64,000 nt of DNA, taken from contig NZ_JAKSYH010000251.1 of assembly GCF_022829295.1 (NCBI RefSeq), forward strand, positions 1-64,000, written 5' to 3'. How positions within the stretch are numbered: the first letter of the stretch is position 1; every line of letters starts with the position of its first letter. This document shows positions 16,594 through 26,030 of the stretch, piece by piece. Source of the DNA: Methylobacterium sp. J-088. GTDB taxonomy: Bacteria; Pseudomonadota; Alphaproteobacteria; Rhizobiales; Beijerinckiaceae. The notes beneath the pieces are model-generated. The model saw only the letters and a list, made by a program, of their open reading frames with translations, did not search any database and was not told where the DNA came from. The position numbers were made by a program, and so were the translations under genes.

Positions 16594-18873
16594 ATGAAGA
16601 TCATTAGCACTCAACACACCATGGTACGCTCGCTCGCCCTCGCGGGCGTTTCCCTCGCGGTGCTCGGCGGCGCGATGGGACGAACCTCCGCTCAGGAGGC
16701 GAACACGCCGCGACGGGGCGTCTCGGCGAACGCAGGTAGCGTGCAGCTCGACGAGTTGAGTGTCGAGAGCCGGGGCGCCGGTGAGCGCTATGGGCCGGTC
16801 TCGTCCGGACAACCGGGACCCGGCCAGCCCGAGAACCCGAATGGGCCAATCGACGGCTTCGTCGCCAAGCGCTCCGTCACCGCTCTCAAAACCAACACGC
16901 CGCTGATCGAGACGCCGCAGTCGATCACCGTCGTAGGACGCCAGCAACTCGACGCCCAGAACGCGCAGAACCTATCCCAGGCGACGCAGTACGTGGCCGG
17001 CACCTACGCCAGCCCGTTCGGCTACGACACGCGCTTGGACTACTTCCTCCTGCGCGGCTTCGTGGCGAGCGACTACGGCCTCTACCTGAACGGCTTGCAG
17101 ACGCTGAACTACGGCTTCGGCTACTTCCGCTACGACACCTTCGGGCTGGAGCGCGTCGAGGTGCTGCGCGGGCCCGCTGCGGTGCTGTTCGGCGCCGGCC
17201 CGATCGGCGGCATCATCAACCAAGTCAGCAAGCGCCCAACCGAGGATCCGTTCGGCTACGTCGAGGTCGGCGGCGGCTCGTATGGTCAGAAGTACGCCGC
17301 CTTCGACGTCGGCGGCCCGGTCGACAAGGAGGGGCACTACTTCTATCGCTTGACCGGATACGGCCGCAACGGTGGCACGCAGATCGACGGTCTGCAGGAC
17401 AACAGCTACTTCATCGCACCCGCGTTCACCTACAAGCCGGACGGGGCGACGACCTTCACGGTCCTGACCGCATTCCAGCATGACACGACCGGCGTGTCGG
17501 CGAACTTCCTGCCCTACGCCGGCACGGTTCGCCCGCAGGCGCTTGGCCTGCGCATCCTGCGCTCGACCAACGTCGGGGATCGCGACTTCAACACCTTCCA
17601 GCGCGATCAGGCGTTCCTCGGCTACCAGTTCGAGCACGTCTTCAACGACACGTGGTCGTTCCGTCAGAACCTGCGCTACTCGTTCGGCGACAGCTATCAG
17701 AACTCGTACATCGGCAACGGCTACGCCTTCGGAGACGCGACGCAGACCCAGCTCGCCCGCTACCAGTTCCTCGTGAAGGACCGGGTCAACATCTTCCAGG
17801 TCGACAATCAGGCAGAGGCGCGCTTCTTCGACGGCTTCTTCCGCCATGATCTGCTCATGGGTGTCGACTACAAGGATTACCGGCTGAGCGACAATCAGGG
17901 CACGAACTTCGGCGCGAACCCGTTCTACTCCGCGCCGGACCTCAACATCCTGGCCCCTGCTTACGGTGGTCCCGCCGGCACGCCGGGTCCCTACCAGGTC
18001 AACTTCGACACCTTCAAGCAGCTCGGCCTCTACGGGCAGGATCAGATCAAGCTCACCGACCAACTGACCCTGTTGGTCGGTGTTCGCCAGGACTTCGCCG
18101 AGAACCGGATCAACGACAAGCTCACCAATGGCGCCCGGAACGACGGTCGCAATGATACCGCGACCACCTACCGTACGGCGCTGATCTACAACTTCGACTT
18201 CGGCCTCGCGCCGTACGTCAGCTACTCGACCTCATTCCAGCCCTTAATTGGCACCGACATCAACAACCGAACGTTCAGGCCCGAGACGGGTGACCAGATC
18301 GAGGGTGGCGTCAAGTTCGAGCCGCCGGGCCAGGGCTACTTCGTCACCTTGGCCGGCTTCGACATCCACCGCCAGAACGTGCTGACGGCGAACCCAACCA
18401 ACCCACAGTTCCAGTCGCAGCTCGGCGAGGTGCGCTCGACCGGATTCGAGGCGCAGCTCACCGCCACCGTGTTCAGCGGCCTCAACGTGTCCGCCTCGTA
18501 CACGATCTACGGGCTGACCAACGAGAAGAACGGTGATCCCACCCTCATCGGTAAGGTTCCGGTGAACACCCCGGAGAACTTCGCCAACGTGTTCTTCGAC
18601 TACACCTTCCCGACAGGCGAGCTGCGCGGCTTCGGGTTCGGCGGCGGTGCGCGTTACATCGGTCGGTCCTTCGCGGATCAGGCCAATATTTTCCACGTGC
18701 CTGAGTACGTGCTGTTCGACGCGCAGGTTCACTACAACTGGGATCGTTGGCGCTTCCAGGTGAACGCGACGAACATCGCTGATCGGCGCTTCGTCTCGTC
18801 CTGTCAGACGGTCAACGCCTGTTTTTACGGTCAGGCGAGACAGGTATTGGCGAGCATCAGCTATAAGTGGTGA
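16594..18873 (+). CDS. TonB-dependent siderophore receptor, second copy
   Basis: A 759-residue outer-membrane receptor. The signal peptide (LALAGVSLAVLGGAMGRTSA) precedes a probable TonB box (VQLDELSVES). The plug begins near residue 100 with TNTPLIETPQSITVV and includes VEVLRGPAAVLFG and GGIINQVSKRP. The barrel ends in SISYKW. The frame is open to a TTG at 16552, but the ATG at 16594 puts the signal peptide at the correct place. Paralogous to the receptor at 2415-4634 but longer and diverged in the barrel, so the ligands probably differ. A hairpin at 18917-18939 may end the transcript. Confidence 0.92.
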   Translation: MKIISTQHTMVRSLALAGVSLAVLGGAMGRTSAQEANTPRRGVSANAGSVQLDELSVESRGAGERYGPVSSGQPGPGQPENPNGPIDGFVAKRSVTALKTNTPLIETPQSITVVGRQQLDAQNAQNLSQATQYVAGTYASPFGYDTRLDYFLLRGFVASDYGLYLNGLQTLNYGFGYFRYDTFGLERVEVLRGPAAVLFGAGPIGGIINQVSKRPTEDPFGYVEVGGGSYGQKYAAFDVGGPVDKEGHYFYRLTGYGRNGGTQIDGLQDNSYFIAPAFTYKPDGATTFTVLTAFQHDTTGVSANFLPYAGTVRPQALGLRILRSTNVGDRDFNTFQRDQAFLGYQFEHVFNDTWSFRQNLRYSFGDSYQNSYIGNGYAFGDATQTQLARYQFLVKDRVNIFQVDNQAEARFFDGFFRHDLLMGVDYKDYRLSDNQGTNFGANPFYSAPDLNILAPAYGGPAGTPGPYQVNFDTFKQLGLYGQDQIKLTDQLTLLVGVRQDFAENRINDKLTNGARNDGRNDTATTYRTALIYNFDFGLAPYVSYSTSFQPLIGTDINNRTFRPETGDQIEGGVKFEPPGQGYFVTLAGFDIHRQNVLTANPTNPQFQSQLGEVRSTGFEAQLTATVFSGLNVSASYTIYGLTNEKNGDPTLIGKVPVNTPENFANVFFDYTFPTGELRGFGFGGGARYIGRSFADQANIFHVPEYVLFDAQVHYNWDRWRFQVNATNIADRRFVSSCQTVNACFYGQARQVLASISYKW

Positions 18874-18916
18874 GGAGACACTCCTGCAGTTCGCCTGCCA
18901 TGCGTTGAGCCTGCGG

Positions 18917-18939
18917 CGCACCACTCAATCTGTGGTGCG
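18917..18939 (+). terminator. Possible transcription-terminating hairpin
   Basis: CGCACCAC pairs perfectly with GTGGTGCG across a seven-base loop, 43 bases after the receptor stop codon. No T-tract follows, so an intrinsic terminator is only possible. Confidence 0.4.
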
Positions 18940-18946
18940 TCGGTCG

Positions 18947-19318
18947 TCAGATGGTCGCTCCGGGGGGGGCGCGCCATTTGCGGTCAATTCTCAGGCCACG
19001 CCGGCGTGGACGTGATCGCGCCATCGCCACGGGATCGAGGGCGCGGGCTTCATCGGTCCACCCGGCATCGGACAGCTTCTTCAGCATGGCCGACCAGAAG
19101 GGTCGATGGCGCCATCGACTGAAACGTCGATAGACGGAGCCGCGCGGACCGTACACTGCCGGGCAATCTGGCCACCGGCATCCTGTCAGCGACACATGGA
19201 TGATGCCGGACACGGTGTGACGGTCGTCTAGGTGCTCGGCGACTGAGTTAGGCATGTAGGGGGCAATGACAGCCCACTGCGCGTCGCTGAGCCAGAACAA
19301 GCCTTCCTGATCGACCAT
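18947..19318 (-). pseudogene. IS5-family transposase remnant (DUF4096-like N-terminal part)
   Basis: A 123-codon frame matching the first part of IS5-type transposases: GLFWLSDAQWAVIAPYMP, then SGIIHVSLTGCRWPDCPAVYGP, then VYRRFSRW. After about residue 90 the match fades, and the catalytic DDE half that would normally follow is missing. No terminal inverted repeats could be paired. It is an eroded fragment, probably not mobile. Confidence 0.7.
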
Positions 19319-20435
19319 ACGACGTAGGCCATCCGCGACGCTCTAACCTTTTTAGAATAGCTCCAATGAGATCGCAAGGCTTTCGGTGCCGATTCGACGA
19401 GCCAGGCGTCAGACGGTCTACATCGATTTGCTGATGTTTCAGCAAAAGTAATATCTTTAGAATCAACTTATTGTTTTCGGATGCGTCTAGAAATTTTACA
19501 TAAAAATCCGAACTTTCGTGGCCAGATCGCAGTCGTTAGCTGGTACAGCGTTAGTATGTTGTCGGCTTTCGAGTAACGACTCAACTTCATATGTCCACCT
19601 CTTCCGAAATTTCAAGTTGGCTAACGGACGGCCGCCTTGGGGGAGCGCCGACAGCCGTCCGAACAGCTGGATTGGGTCATCAAAAAGCTGTCCGCTTCTC
19701 CAGTGCTTTTTCCCCGAAGCGGACCGGCCGCTGTCGGCCAAACCCGGACGTTCAGGCTGAGCTGAGAGTGTCGCTTTAGGACATCCCATAAAGGCTACGT
19801 TTGCCACTATGGGAACGGCCAATGGCGCGATACAAGTGCTTACTGAACGAGCAGCCGAATATGCCAGCAAGCTTAGATAGATGTTCTAGTGACGGCGTGT
19901 ATTCGATTGAGGTTGCGAACAAGGACTAGGAGGGGGAACCGAGCAAATTAACCGGAGCGTGGCGGAGTGGGATCTGGGCATATTAACGATACTACTAACA
20001 CTTCATACGACCCTTTTATGTCTCCAAAAGCTAAAAAATACCTTATTGATCAGGGCTTTACTCGGAAAACCCAACGTAAATATCTAGTCATGCGCTCGAC
20101 TAACTGTCGAATTCGATCCGGAGCATCAGCGGTCGACCGATGCTGGCATCGCGGTAGGGTACGGCCCCGCATGCAGTCGTGGAGGATTGTAGCCAACCCG
20201 GGTAACGCCTCTATTTGGCCTACGACAGCATCAAGCGTCGGCCTGTTGCCTCCGCCTTTCCGCGCCTACGTCTTGGCGGACGGCCGAAGATCACCGGTAG
20301 GGTAGATATGAGTCCGAGACCGACCGTCATTCAGGGGCAGTCACCAAACTTGTGACGGCCCACATAGAGATTAGTTTCAAACAGTCCTAAATCATTACCG
20401 GCGGTCATTTAGCGGCGATCGCGGGGGAGGTCCCG
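19319..20435. other. Gene-poor, locally AT-rich spacer
   Basis: About 1.1 kb between the transposase remnant and the DUF2235 gene. Two patches (about 19340-19510 and 19860-20100) are clearly AT-richer than the rest of the window. Open frames are present but none has a recognisable domain. The stretch near 19689-19740 resembles one at 11138-11190. This looks like degraded mobile DNA. Confidence 0.45.
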
Positions 20436-21581
20436 ATGAAACGGATCGTGGTTTGCTGCGACGGCACCTGGAACAATGACGACCTCCAAACCGACGACAC
20501 AAACGTTGCGCAGATCGCCCGCTCGATCCACGGGTCGGTCGAGACAGGCGAGGCCTCGTTCCAAATCGTGCTCTACCTTCGAGGCGTCGGGACAACCGGC
20601 TTGACGTTGGAGACGTTCATCGAGGGCGCGACCGGATTCGGCATCGACGATAACATAAGGTCAGGGTACCAGTTCATCGCTCAGAACTACGTTCCCGTTG
20701 ACGAGATTTTCCTGTTCGGATTCTCGCGAGGCGCTTTCACTGCCCGTAGCCTAGTCGGCTTGATGTCCGCTTGCGGGGTCCTGAAGCGGCAATCTCTGGC
20801 ATCGCTGCCGGACGCTTGGGCGTACTACCGCTCCTCCAAGCCCCATTCGCCGAAGGATTTCGCTGTCAGATCCAAAGCCCAAGTCCACGACGGCGTGACG
20901 ATCGAATTTTTAAGCGTGTGGGACACGGTAGGCAGCCTCGGCATCCCCGGCACCCTCCTTGCTGATGCCAACAAGAAGGCCTTCGCCTTCCACGATACAA
21001 GCCCTTGCTCCATCGTGAAGACGGCCGTCCAAGCCCTGGCCATCGACGAACATCGCCACAACTTTATTCCGACCTACTGGACGGGCACCGCGCCGGCCGG
21101 CTCTTCGGTCCAGCAGGTGTGGTTCGCAGGCGCGCATGCCGATGTCGGAGGCGGCTACAACAACCGAACGCTCGCCGACATTCCGCTGGTCTGGATGGCG
21201 AGGAAAGCCGAGGCGGCCGGTCTCGCGATCGATTGGGATTGTTTGCCCAAGGGACAGCTGGACGCGGGGGCGCCCGCCCACGACTCGTCATCAGGGCTGT
21301 TTGCCCTCGACCACTTCCGCCCAACGCTACGTCGGATCGGTGAACGTCCGTGTGATGCAGCGTTCAACGAGAGCCTGTATATCGCCCAGGACGAGAACGG
21401 ACGGCCGATTCAAGCGATCAACCAGGCGGTGCACCGGAGCGTGATCAACCGCTACGGCAAGCCCGCTCAGCTGTGCACCGACGACGGGAGTGGAACGTGT
21501 TCGTCTGCGATCTACCAGCCTAAGACCCTGCAGCCTTACTTCGATAAAAGAGGTTTCTCAGGCCTGCCGGTCGTCGACTAA
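20436..21581 (+). CDS. DUF2235 alpha/beta-hydrolase-like protein
   Basis: A 381-residue protein of the DUF2235 family, which includes phospholipase-type enzymes such as some type VI secretion effectors. It starts with the family signature IVVCCDGTWN. A GFSRGAF nucleophile elbow lies near residues 95-101, an aspartate lies in FLSVWDTVGSLG and a histidine in FAGAHADVGGGY, giving a full Ser-Asp-His set. No signal peptide, PAAR, VgrG or immunity gene is nearby, so an effector role is not supported. Codon use is high-GC like the core genes, although it borders an AT-rich spacer. Confidence 0.88.
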   Translation: MKRIVVCCDGTWNNDDLQTDDTNVAQIARSIHGSVETGEASFQIVLYLRGVGTTGLTLETFIEGATGFGIDDNIRSGYQFIAQNYVPVDEIFLFGFSRGAFTARSLVGLMSACGVLKRQSLASLPDAWAYYRSSKPHSPKDFAVRSKAQVHDGVTIEFLSVWDTVGSLGIPGTLLADANKKAFAFHDTSPCSIVKTAVQALAIDEHRHNFIPTYWTGTAPAGSSVQQVWFAGAHADVGGGYNNRTLADIPLVWMARKAEAAGLAIDWDCLPKGQLDAGAPAHDSSSGLFALDHFRPTLRRIGERPCDAAFNESLYIAQDENGRPIQAINQAVHRSVINRYGKPAQLCTDDGSGTCSSAIYQPKTLQPYFDKRGFSGLPVVD

Positions 21582-21714
21582 GCGCAGAAAGACCGAGTTC
21601 GGAAGGCCGCACGCCAACGGTGGGCGAGGGCTGAGTGAGCCTACCTTCTGCGCCGAACTCCAACCGATCGACGCTGCACCCATCGACAATTAAACTCACC
21701 GCGAGGAAAGCCGC

Positions 21715-22695
21715 ATGGAGTACGTGAAGTTCGGTTCGACAGGGATCAAGGTCTCTCGCCTCTGCCTCGGCTGCATGACCTTTGGTGATCCCGAGAGGGG
21801 CGCCCATCCCTGGACGCTCGATGAAGAGAAGAGTCGGCCCGTCATCCGACAGGCCATCGAGCACGGGATCACCTTCTTCGATACAGCCAATGTGTACTCC
21901 GACGGCTCGTCGGAGGAGATCACGGGCAGGCTCCTCAAGGAATTTGCCAATCGCGACGACATCATCCTCGCCACCAAGGTCTACAACCGCATGCGACCCG
22001 GCCCGAATGGGATGGGCTTGTCGCGCAAGGCGATCATGCGGGAGATCGACGCCAGTCTGAAGCGACTTGGAACAGACTATGTCGACCTCTACCAGATCCA
22101 CCGCTTCGACCACGACACACCCATTGAGGAAACTTTAGAGGCGCTCCACGACGTCGTGAAGGCGGGCAAGGCGCGTTACATCGGCGCCTCCTCGATGCCG
22201 GCCTGGCGCTTTGCCAAGGCGCGGTATGTCTCACGTCTGCACGGCTGGACGGAGTTCGTCAGCATGCAGAACCACGTGAACCTCCTCTACCGGGAGGAGG
22301 AACGGGAGATGCTGCCTCTATGTGCCGAGGAGGGGGTGGCGGTGATGCCGTGGAGCCCACTGGCAAGAGGGCGGCTCACGCGTCCCTGGGACGAGACGAC
22401 GGATCGGCTACGAACGGATGATGCGCTTCACCGATTCTACGGTAAGACCGAGGACGCGGATCGCAAGGTTGTCGATGCGCTTGGCGAGGTCGCTGAGCAG
22501 AGAGGCGTACCTCGCGCTCAAATCGCGCTGGCATGGCTTCTCAGGAAGGGCAAACAGGTCACACCGATCATCGGTGCGTCTAAGCCGAATCACCTGACCG
22601 ACGCTGTTGCTGCGTTGACGCTCGAGCTGACTGACGAAGAATGCTTGGCGCTGGAAGCACCTTACATCCCGCACGAAGTGTCAGGTCATAGCTGA
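21715..22695 (+). CDS. Aldo/keto reductase
   Basis: A 326-residue NADPH-dependent oxidoreductase with a TIM-barrel fold. The catalytic tetrad is visible: Asp and Tyr in FFDTANVYSDG, Lys in ILATKVY and His in LYQIHRFD. The C-terminal cofactor segment (TPIIGASKPNHLTDAV) is intact. Length and overall sequence fit the YajO/Tas-like group. A ribosome site (GAGGAAAG) lies nine bases upstream. Substrate cannot be deduced. Confidence 0.92.
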   Translation: MEYVKFGSTGIKVSRLCLGCMTFGDPERGAHPWTLDEEKSRPVIRQAIEHGITFFDTANVYSDGSSEEITGRLLKEFANRDDIILATKVYNRMRPGPNGMGLSRKAIMREIDASLKRLGTDYVDLYQIHRFDHDTPIEETLEALHDVVKAGKARYIGASSMPAWRFAKARYVSRLHGWTEFVSMQNHVNLLYREEEREMLPLCAEEGVAVMPWSPLARGRLTRPWDETTDRLRTDDALHRFYGKTEDADRKVVDALGEVAEQRGVPRAQIALAWLLRKGKQVTPIIGASKPNHLTDAVAALTLELTDEECLALEAPYIPHEVSGHS

Positions 22696-23248
22696 TCCTG
22701 GGGCACTCGCTGAGCATGCTGGAGTGGGCGAGGAGGATCAGGGGGGAGGGAGCTCCATCCTGAGGCTGAGACCGAAAAGCCCAAAGAGGCTGATTCGGGC
22801 TAGAGATCAGGCGGGGTAAATTTCCGACCAGGAATGGATCGGGCGATCTGGAGTAGCGAAGGGTAGCTGCGGAAGGTGAACTCGAACGACAGCTCAGGGT
22901 GCGGGATAGCGGCATAATAGCGATACTGCTCTGCTTCTCCTTCGCGAACTCGATCATCCGCCTTCCCGCAGAGCTGTTCCAAATCAAAGACTTACACCGT
23001 CACGTCGTTGCGCCGATCGCCAGCGCACCGACCCAACCGTCCAATTCGAGCGGTTTGGAAGATACCAGAACCCCTTAATGACCTCGGGCCGATAGCAGCT
23101 CACATCCGGCCTACTCACCGGCTCACTCGACGCTAACTATCGTCGCGATCAACCGGCTGCCGCGGGCGGTCGCCCTGCAACCAAGCGCGTGTCAGCTTCT
23201 TGCCAGGGCCCATAAAAACCCTGCCGATATCAATAGGATAGCTTCCCT
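22696..23248. other. Intergenic region, no gene supported
   Basis: About 550 bases. Short reverse-strand frames exist around 22800-22985 but have no family match or clear ribosome site. The segment separates accessory genes on the left from core genes on the right. Confidence 0.4.
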
Positions 23249-23689
23249 ATGGAATTTCTGCACACCATGGTCCGGGTGGCCGATCTCGACCGGGCGCTCG
23301 CCTTCTACGTCGATACGTTCGGCCTGCAGGAGGTCCGGCGCGTCGAAAACGAGAAGGGTCGGTTCACCCTGGTCTTCCTGGCGGCCCCCGGCGATGCCGC
23401 CCGGGCCAAGGAGACGAAATCGCCGCTGGTCGAACTGACCTACAATTGGGACCCGGAGACCTACTCGGGCGGGCGCAATTTCGGGCACCTCGCCTATCAG
23501 GTCGACGACATCTACGCCTTCTGCGCCAAGCTGAGGGACAAGGGCGTGACCATCAACCGGCCGCCCCGCGACGGCCACATGGCCTTCGTGAAGTCGCCGG
23601 ACGGCATCTCGATCGAGATCCTCCAGAAGGGGGGCGCCAAGGAGCCGCAGGAGCCCTGGACTTCCATGGAGAACACCGGCACCTGGTGA
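23249..23689 (+). CDS. gloA: Lactoylglutathione lyase (glyoxalase I)
   Basis: A 146-residue VOC protein. The first module starts FLHTMVRVADLDRALAFYVDTFGL and contains the metal-ligand glutamate in LVELTYNW. The second starts GHLAYQVDDIY and ends in GISIEILQKG, giving the H-E-H-E metal set of glyoxalase I. It converts the hemithioacetal of methylglyoxal and glutathione to S-lactoylglutathione in the cytoplasm. It lies just upstream of rnpB on the same strand. Confidence 0.93.
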   Translation: MEFLHTMVRVADLDRALAFYVDTFGLQEVRRVENEKGRFTLVFLAAPGDAARAKETKSPLVELTYNWDPETYSGGRNFGHLAYQVDDIYAFCAKLRDKGVTINRPPRDGHMAFVKSPDGISIEILQKGGAKEPQEPWTSMENTGTW

Positions 23690-23732
23690 TCCGTCCTTGA
23701 CCCGGACTGATCCGCGAGCGCATCTGCCCGCT

Positions 23733-24133
<401 letters not shown>

Positions 24134-24552
24134 ACCACCACCGGAAATTTTAAACGGACACAAGGGCTTACCGCCGACGGACATCGCCCGCCGCGGCCTG
24201 TGCGGACGTGCGATTTTCCGCGCGGTGAAAACCTTCGGTTAACCTTGCGGGGGTCAGATCGGTTCGCGCGGCAGCGCCAAGCGTGTCCGTTGACGATCCT
24301 CCGAGGCCCATGATACCCGGCATCCTCCCGTCAACGGCGCGTATCGGATCGCCGGGCGCAACCTGCCTCGCCGCAGGGCCCGTCCGTGCGCGGCGTTTTG
24401 CGCACGCTGCATCCGGTGCCGTTCCCGTCACGTGTGCCGCCCTCGGGCGGCCCGGCCCAGGGCACCATGAGACGCTTGAGCCGCTTCCGCGACCGGCTTT
24501 CCGGACCGCGCAGCTATCCCGCCCCGTTCCGCGCCGCCGCGCCGAGGCGCGC
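24134..24552. other. Promoter region of the dcw cluster; no mraZ
   Basis: About 420 bases between rnpB and rsmH. The rsmH frame is open upstream to 24283, but that extension has no family resemblance. The usual mraZ gene is missing here. A GGTTAACC-containing stretch at 24238-24245 is a possible half-site for CtrA, too weak to call. Confidence 0.45.
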
Positions 24553-25614
24553 ATGACCCGACGCCGTCCCCTGCCGGAGGATCATGACCCTGCGCACCAG
24601 CGCGGCGCAGCCGCGCCGCACATCCCCGTCCTGCTCGACGAAGTGGCGGCCGCGTTGCGGACCGACGGCGGCCTCGCGGTCGACGGCACGTTCGGCGCCG
24701 GCGGCTATACAGGCGCGCTGCTGGAACGGGATCCAGCCCTGAACATCATCGCCATCGATCGGGACCCGAGCGCGATCGCGGCCGGGCAGGCCCTGGTCAC
24801 GGCCACCAAGGGTCGCCTCCGTCTCGTCTCCGGCCGCTTCGGCGAACTCGACGCCCTCCTCGCCGAGGCCGGCGAGGCGCAGGCGGACTACGTCGTGCTC
24901 GATATCGGCGTCTCGTCCATGCAGCTCGACGCGCCGGAGCGCGGCTTCTCGTTCCGCTTCGACGGCCCCCTCGACATGCGCATGGGCAGCGACGGCCCGA
25001 GCGCCGCGGACCTCGTCAACGAGGCCGAGGAAACGGCGTTGGCCGACATCATCTATCATTACGGCGAGGAGCGGCGCTCACGTGCCGTCGCGCGGGCCAT
25101 CCACGAGGCCCGCCGCCGCGGCCGGATCGAGACGACCGCGCAGCTCGCCGAGCTGGTCGCCGGCGTCGTCCGGGTCGAGCCCGGGAGCCACATCCACCCG
25201 GCGACGCGGACCTTCCAGGGTCTGCGGATCGCCGTCAACGATGAACTCGGCGAGCTGGTGCGGGCACTGCACGCGGCCGAGCGGGTGCTCCGGCCCGGCG
25301 GCCGGCTCGCGGTCGTGACGTTCCATTCCCTGGAGGACCGGATCGTCAAGCAGTTCTTCGCCGCGCGCAGCGGCCGGTCCGCCCAGGGCTCGCGGCACCT
25401 GCCCGGCACGCAAGCCGAGGTTATGCGGAGCTTCACCCTCGTGACCAAGGGCCCGGTTCTGCCGGGCGAGGCCGAGATCGCGCGCAACCCGCGCGCCCGC
25501 TCGGCCAAGCTCCGCGCCGCCGAACGCACGGAATGCGCGGCACCGGAACCGCTGGCGGCGCTGACCGAACTCGCGAGCCTCCCCGAAGCCGCCCGTGGGG
25601 GCCACCGCCGATGA
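24553..25614 (+). CDS. rsmH: 16S rRNA m4C1402 methyltransferase RsmH
   Basis: A 353-residue SAM-dependent methyltransferase that methylates N4 of C1402 in 16S rRNA. Signatures are HIPVLLDEV, the SAM loop VDGTFGAGGYTGALL, DIGVSSMQLDAPERGFSF, RTFQGLRIAVNDEL and FHSLEDRIVK. The frame extends upstream, but the ATG at 24553 gives the normal length. Its TGA overlaps the ftsL ATG (ATGA), so the two are translationally coupled. First gene of the dcw cluster. Confidence 0.95.
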   Translation: MTRRRPLPEDHDPAHQRGAAAPHIPVLLDEVAAALRTDGGLAVDGTFGAGGYTGALLERDPALNIIAIDRDPSAIAAGQALVTATKGRLRLVSGRFGELDALLAEAGEAQADYVVLDIGVSSMQLDAPERGFSFRFDGPLDMRMGSDGPSAADLVNEAEETALADIIYHYGEERRSRAVARAIHEARRRGRIETTAQLAELVAGVVRVEPGSHIHPATRTFQGLRIAVNDELGELVRALHAAERVLRPGGRLAVVTFHSLEDRIVKQFFAARSGRSAQGSRHLPGTQAEVMRSFTLVTKGPVLPGEAEIARNPRARSAKLRAAERTECAAPEPLAALTELASLPEAARGGHRR

Positions 25615-26024
25615 TCCGCCTCCTCAACCTGCTGGCGGTCGTCGGGCTCGTGGCCTCGGCGATCTATGCCTACTCGATCAAGTACGACACGCTCTATCAG
25701 GGCGGTCAGGTCTCGAAGCTGCAGACGGCGCTGCACAAGGAGCGCCAGGCGATCGCAGTGCTGCGCGCCGAGTGGCAGCTCCTCACGCGCCCGGACCGCC
25801 TCCAGGCTGCCGTCGACAAGCATCTCGCCCTGGAACCGATCGGCACCAGCCATCTGGCGCGCCTCGCGGATCTGCCCGCCCGGCAGGAGCGCGGTGACGA
25901 GATCGGCCGGCTGCTCGCCGCCACCGCGACGCCCAAGGATAAGGGCGGGCCCGAGCCGCGCACCACCGGCTCGATCACCCGCACCGTCACCACGGCCCGC
26001 ACCCCGACGACCGCTTCGAGGTAG
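25611..26024 (+). CDS. ftsL: Cell division protein FtsL
   Basis: A 137-residue bitopic membrane protein. The N-terminal transmembrane segment (LLNLLAVVGLVASAIYAYSI) is followed by a coiled coil (about residues 28-65: SKLQTALHKERQAIAVLRAEW). A Thr/Pro-rich tail forms the last 40 residues. FtsL works with FtsB and FtsQ to activate FtsWI in the septum. Recognition rests on topology and on its place between rsmH and ftsI, because the family is poorly conserved. Confidence 0.88.
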   Translation: MIRLLNLLAVVGLVASAIYAYSIKYDTLYQGGQVSKLQTALHKERQAIAVLRAEWQLLTRPDRLQAAVDKHLALEPIGTSHLARLADLPARQERGDEIGRLLAATATPKDKGGPEPRTTGSITRTVTTARTPTTASR

Positions 26025-26030
26025 TCACCC

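Noticed and set aside
19496..19870. A 124-codon reverse frame in the AT-rich gap
   Set aside because: No family match or ribosome site, and part of it coincides with the decayed repeat also seen near 11138-11190.
19930..20110. A tRNA-like start (GGCGGAGTGG) in the AT-rich gap
   Set aside because: No acceptor-stem pairing, anticodon arm or T-loop follows.
22800..22982. A 60-codon reverse frame between the aldo/keto reductase and gloA
   Set aside because: No family match and no convincing ribosome site.
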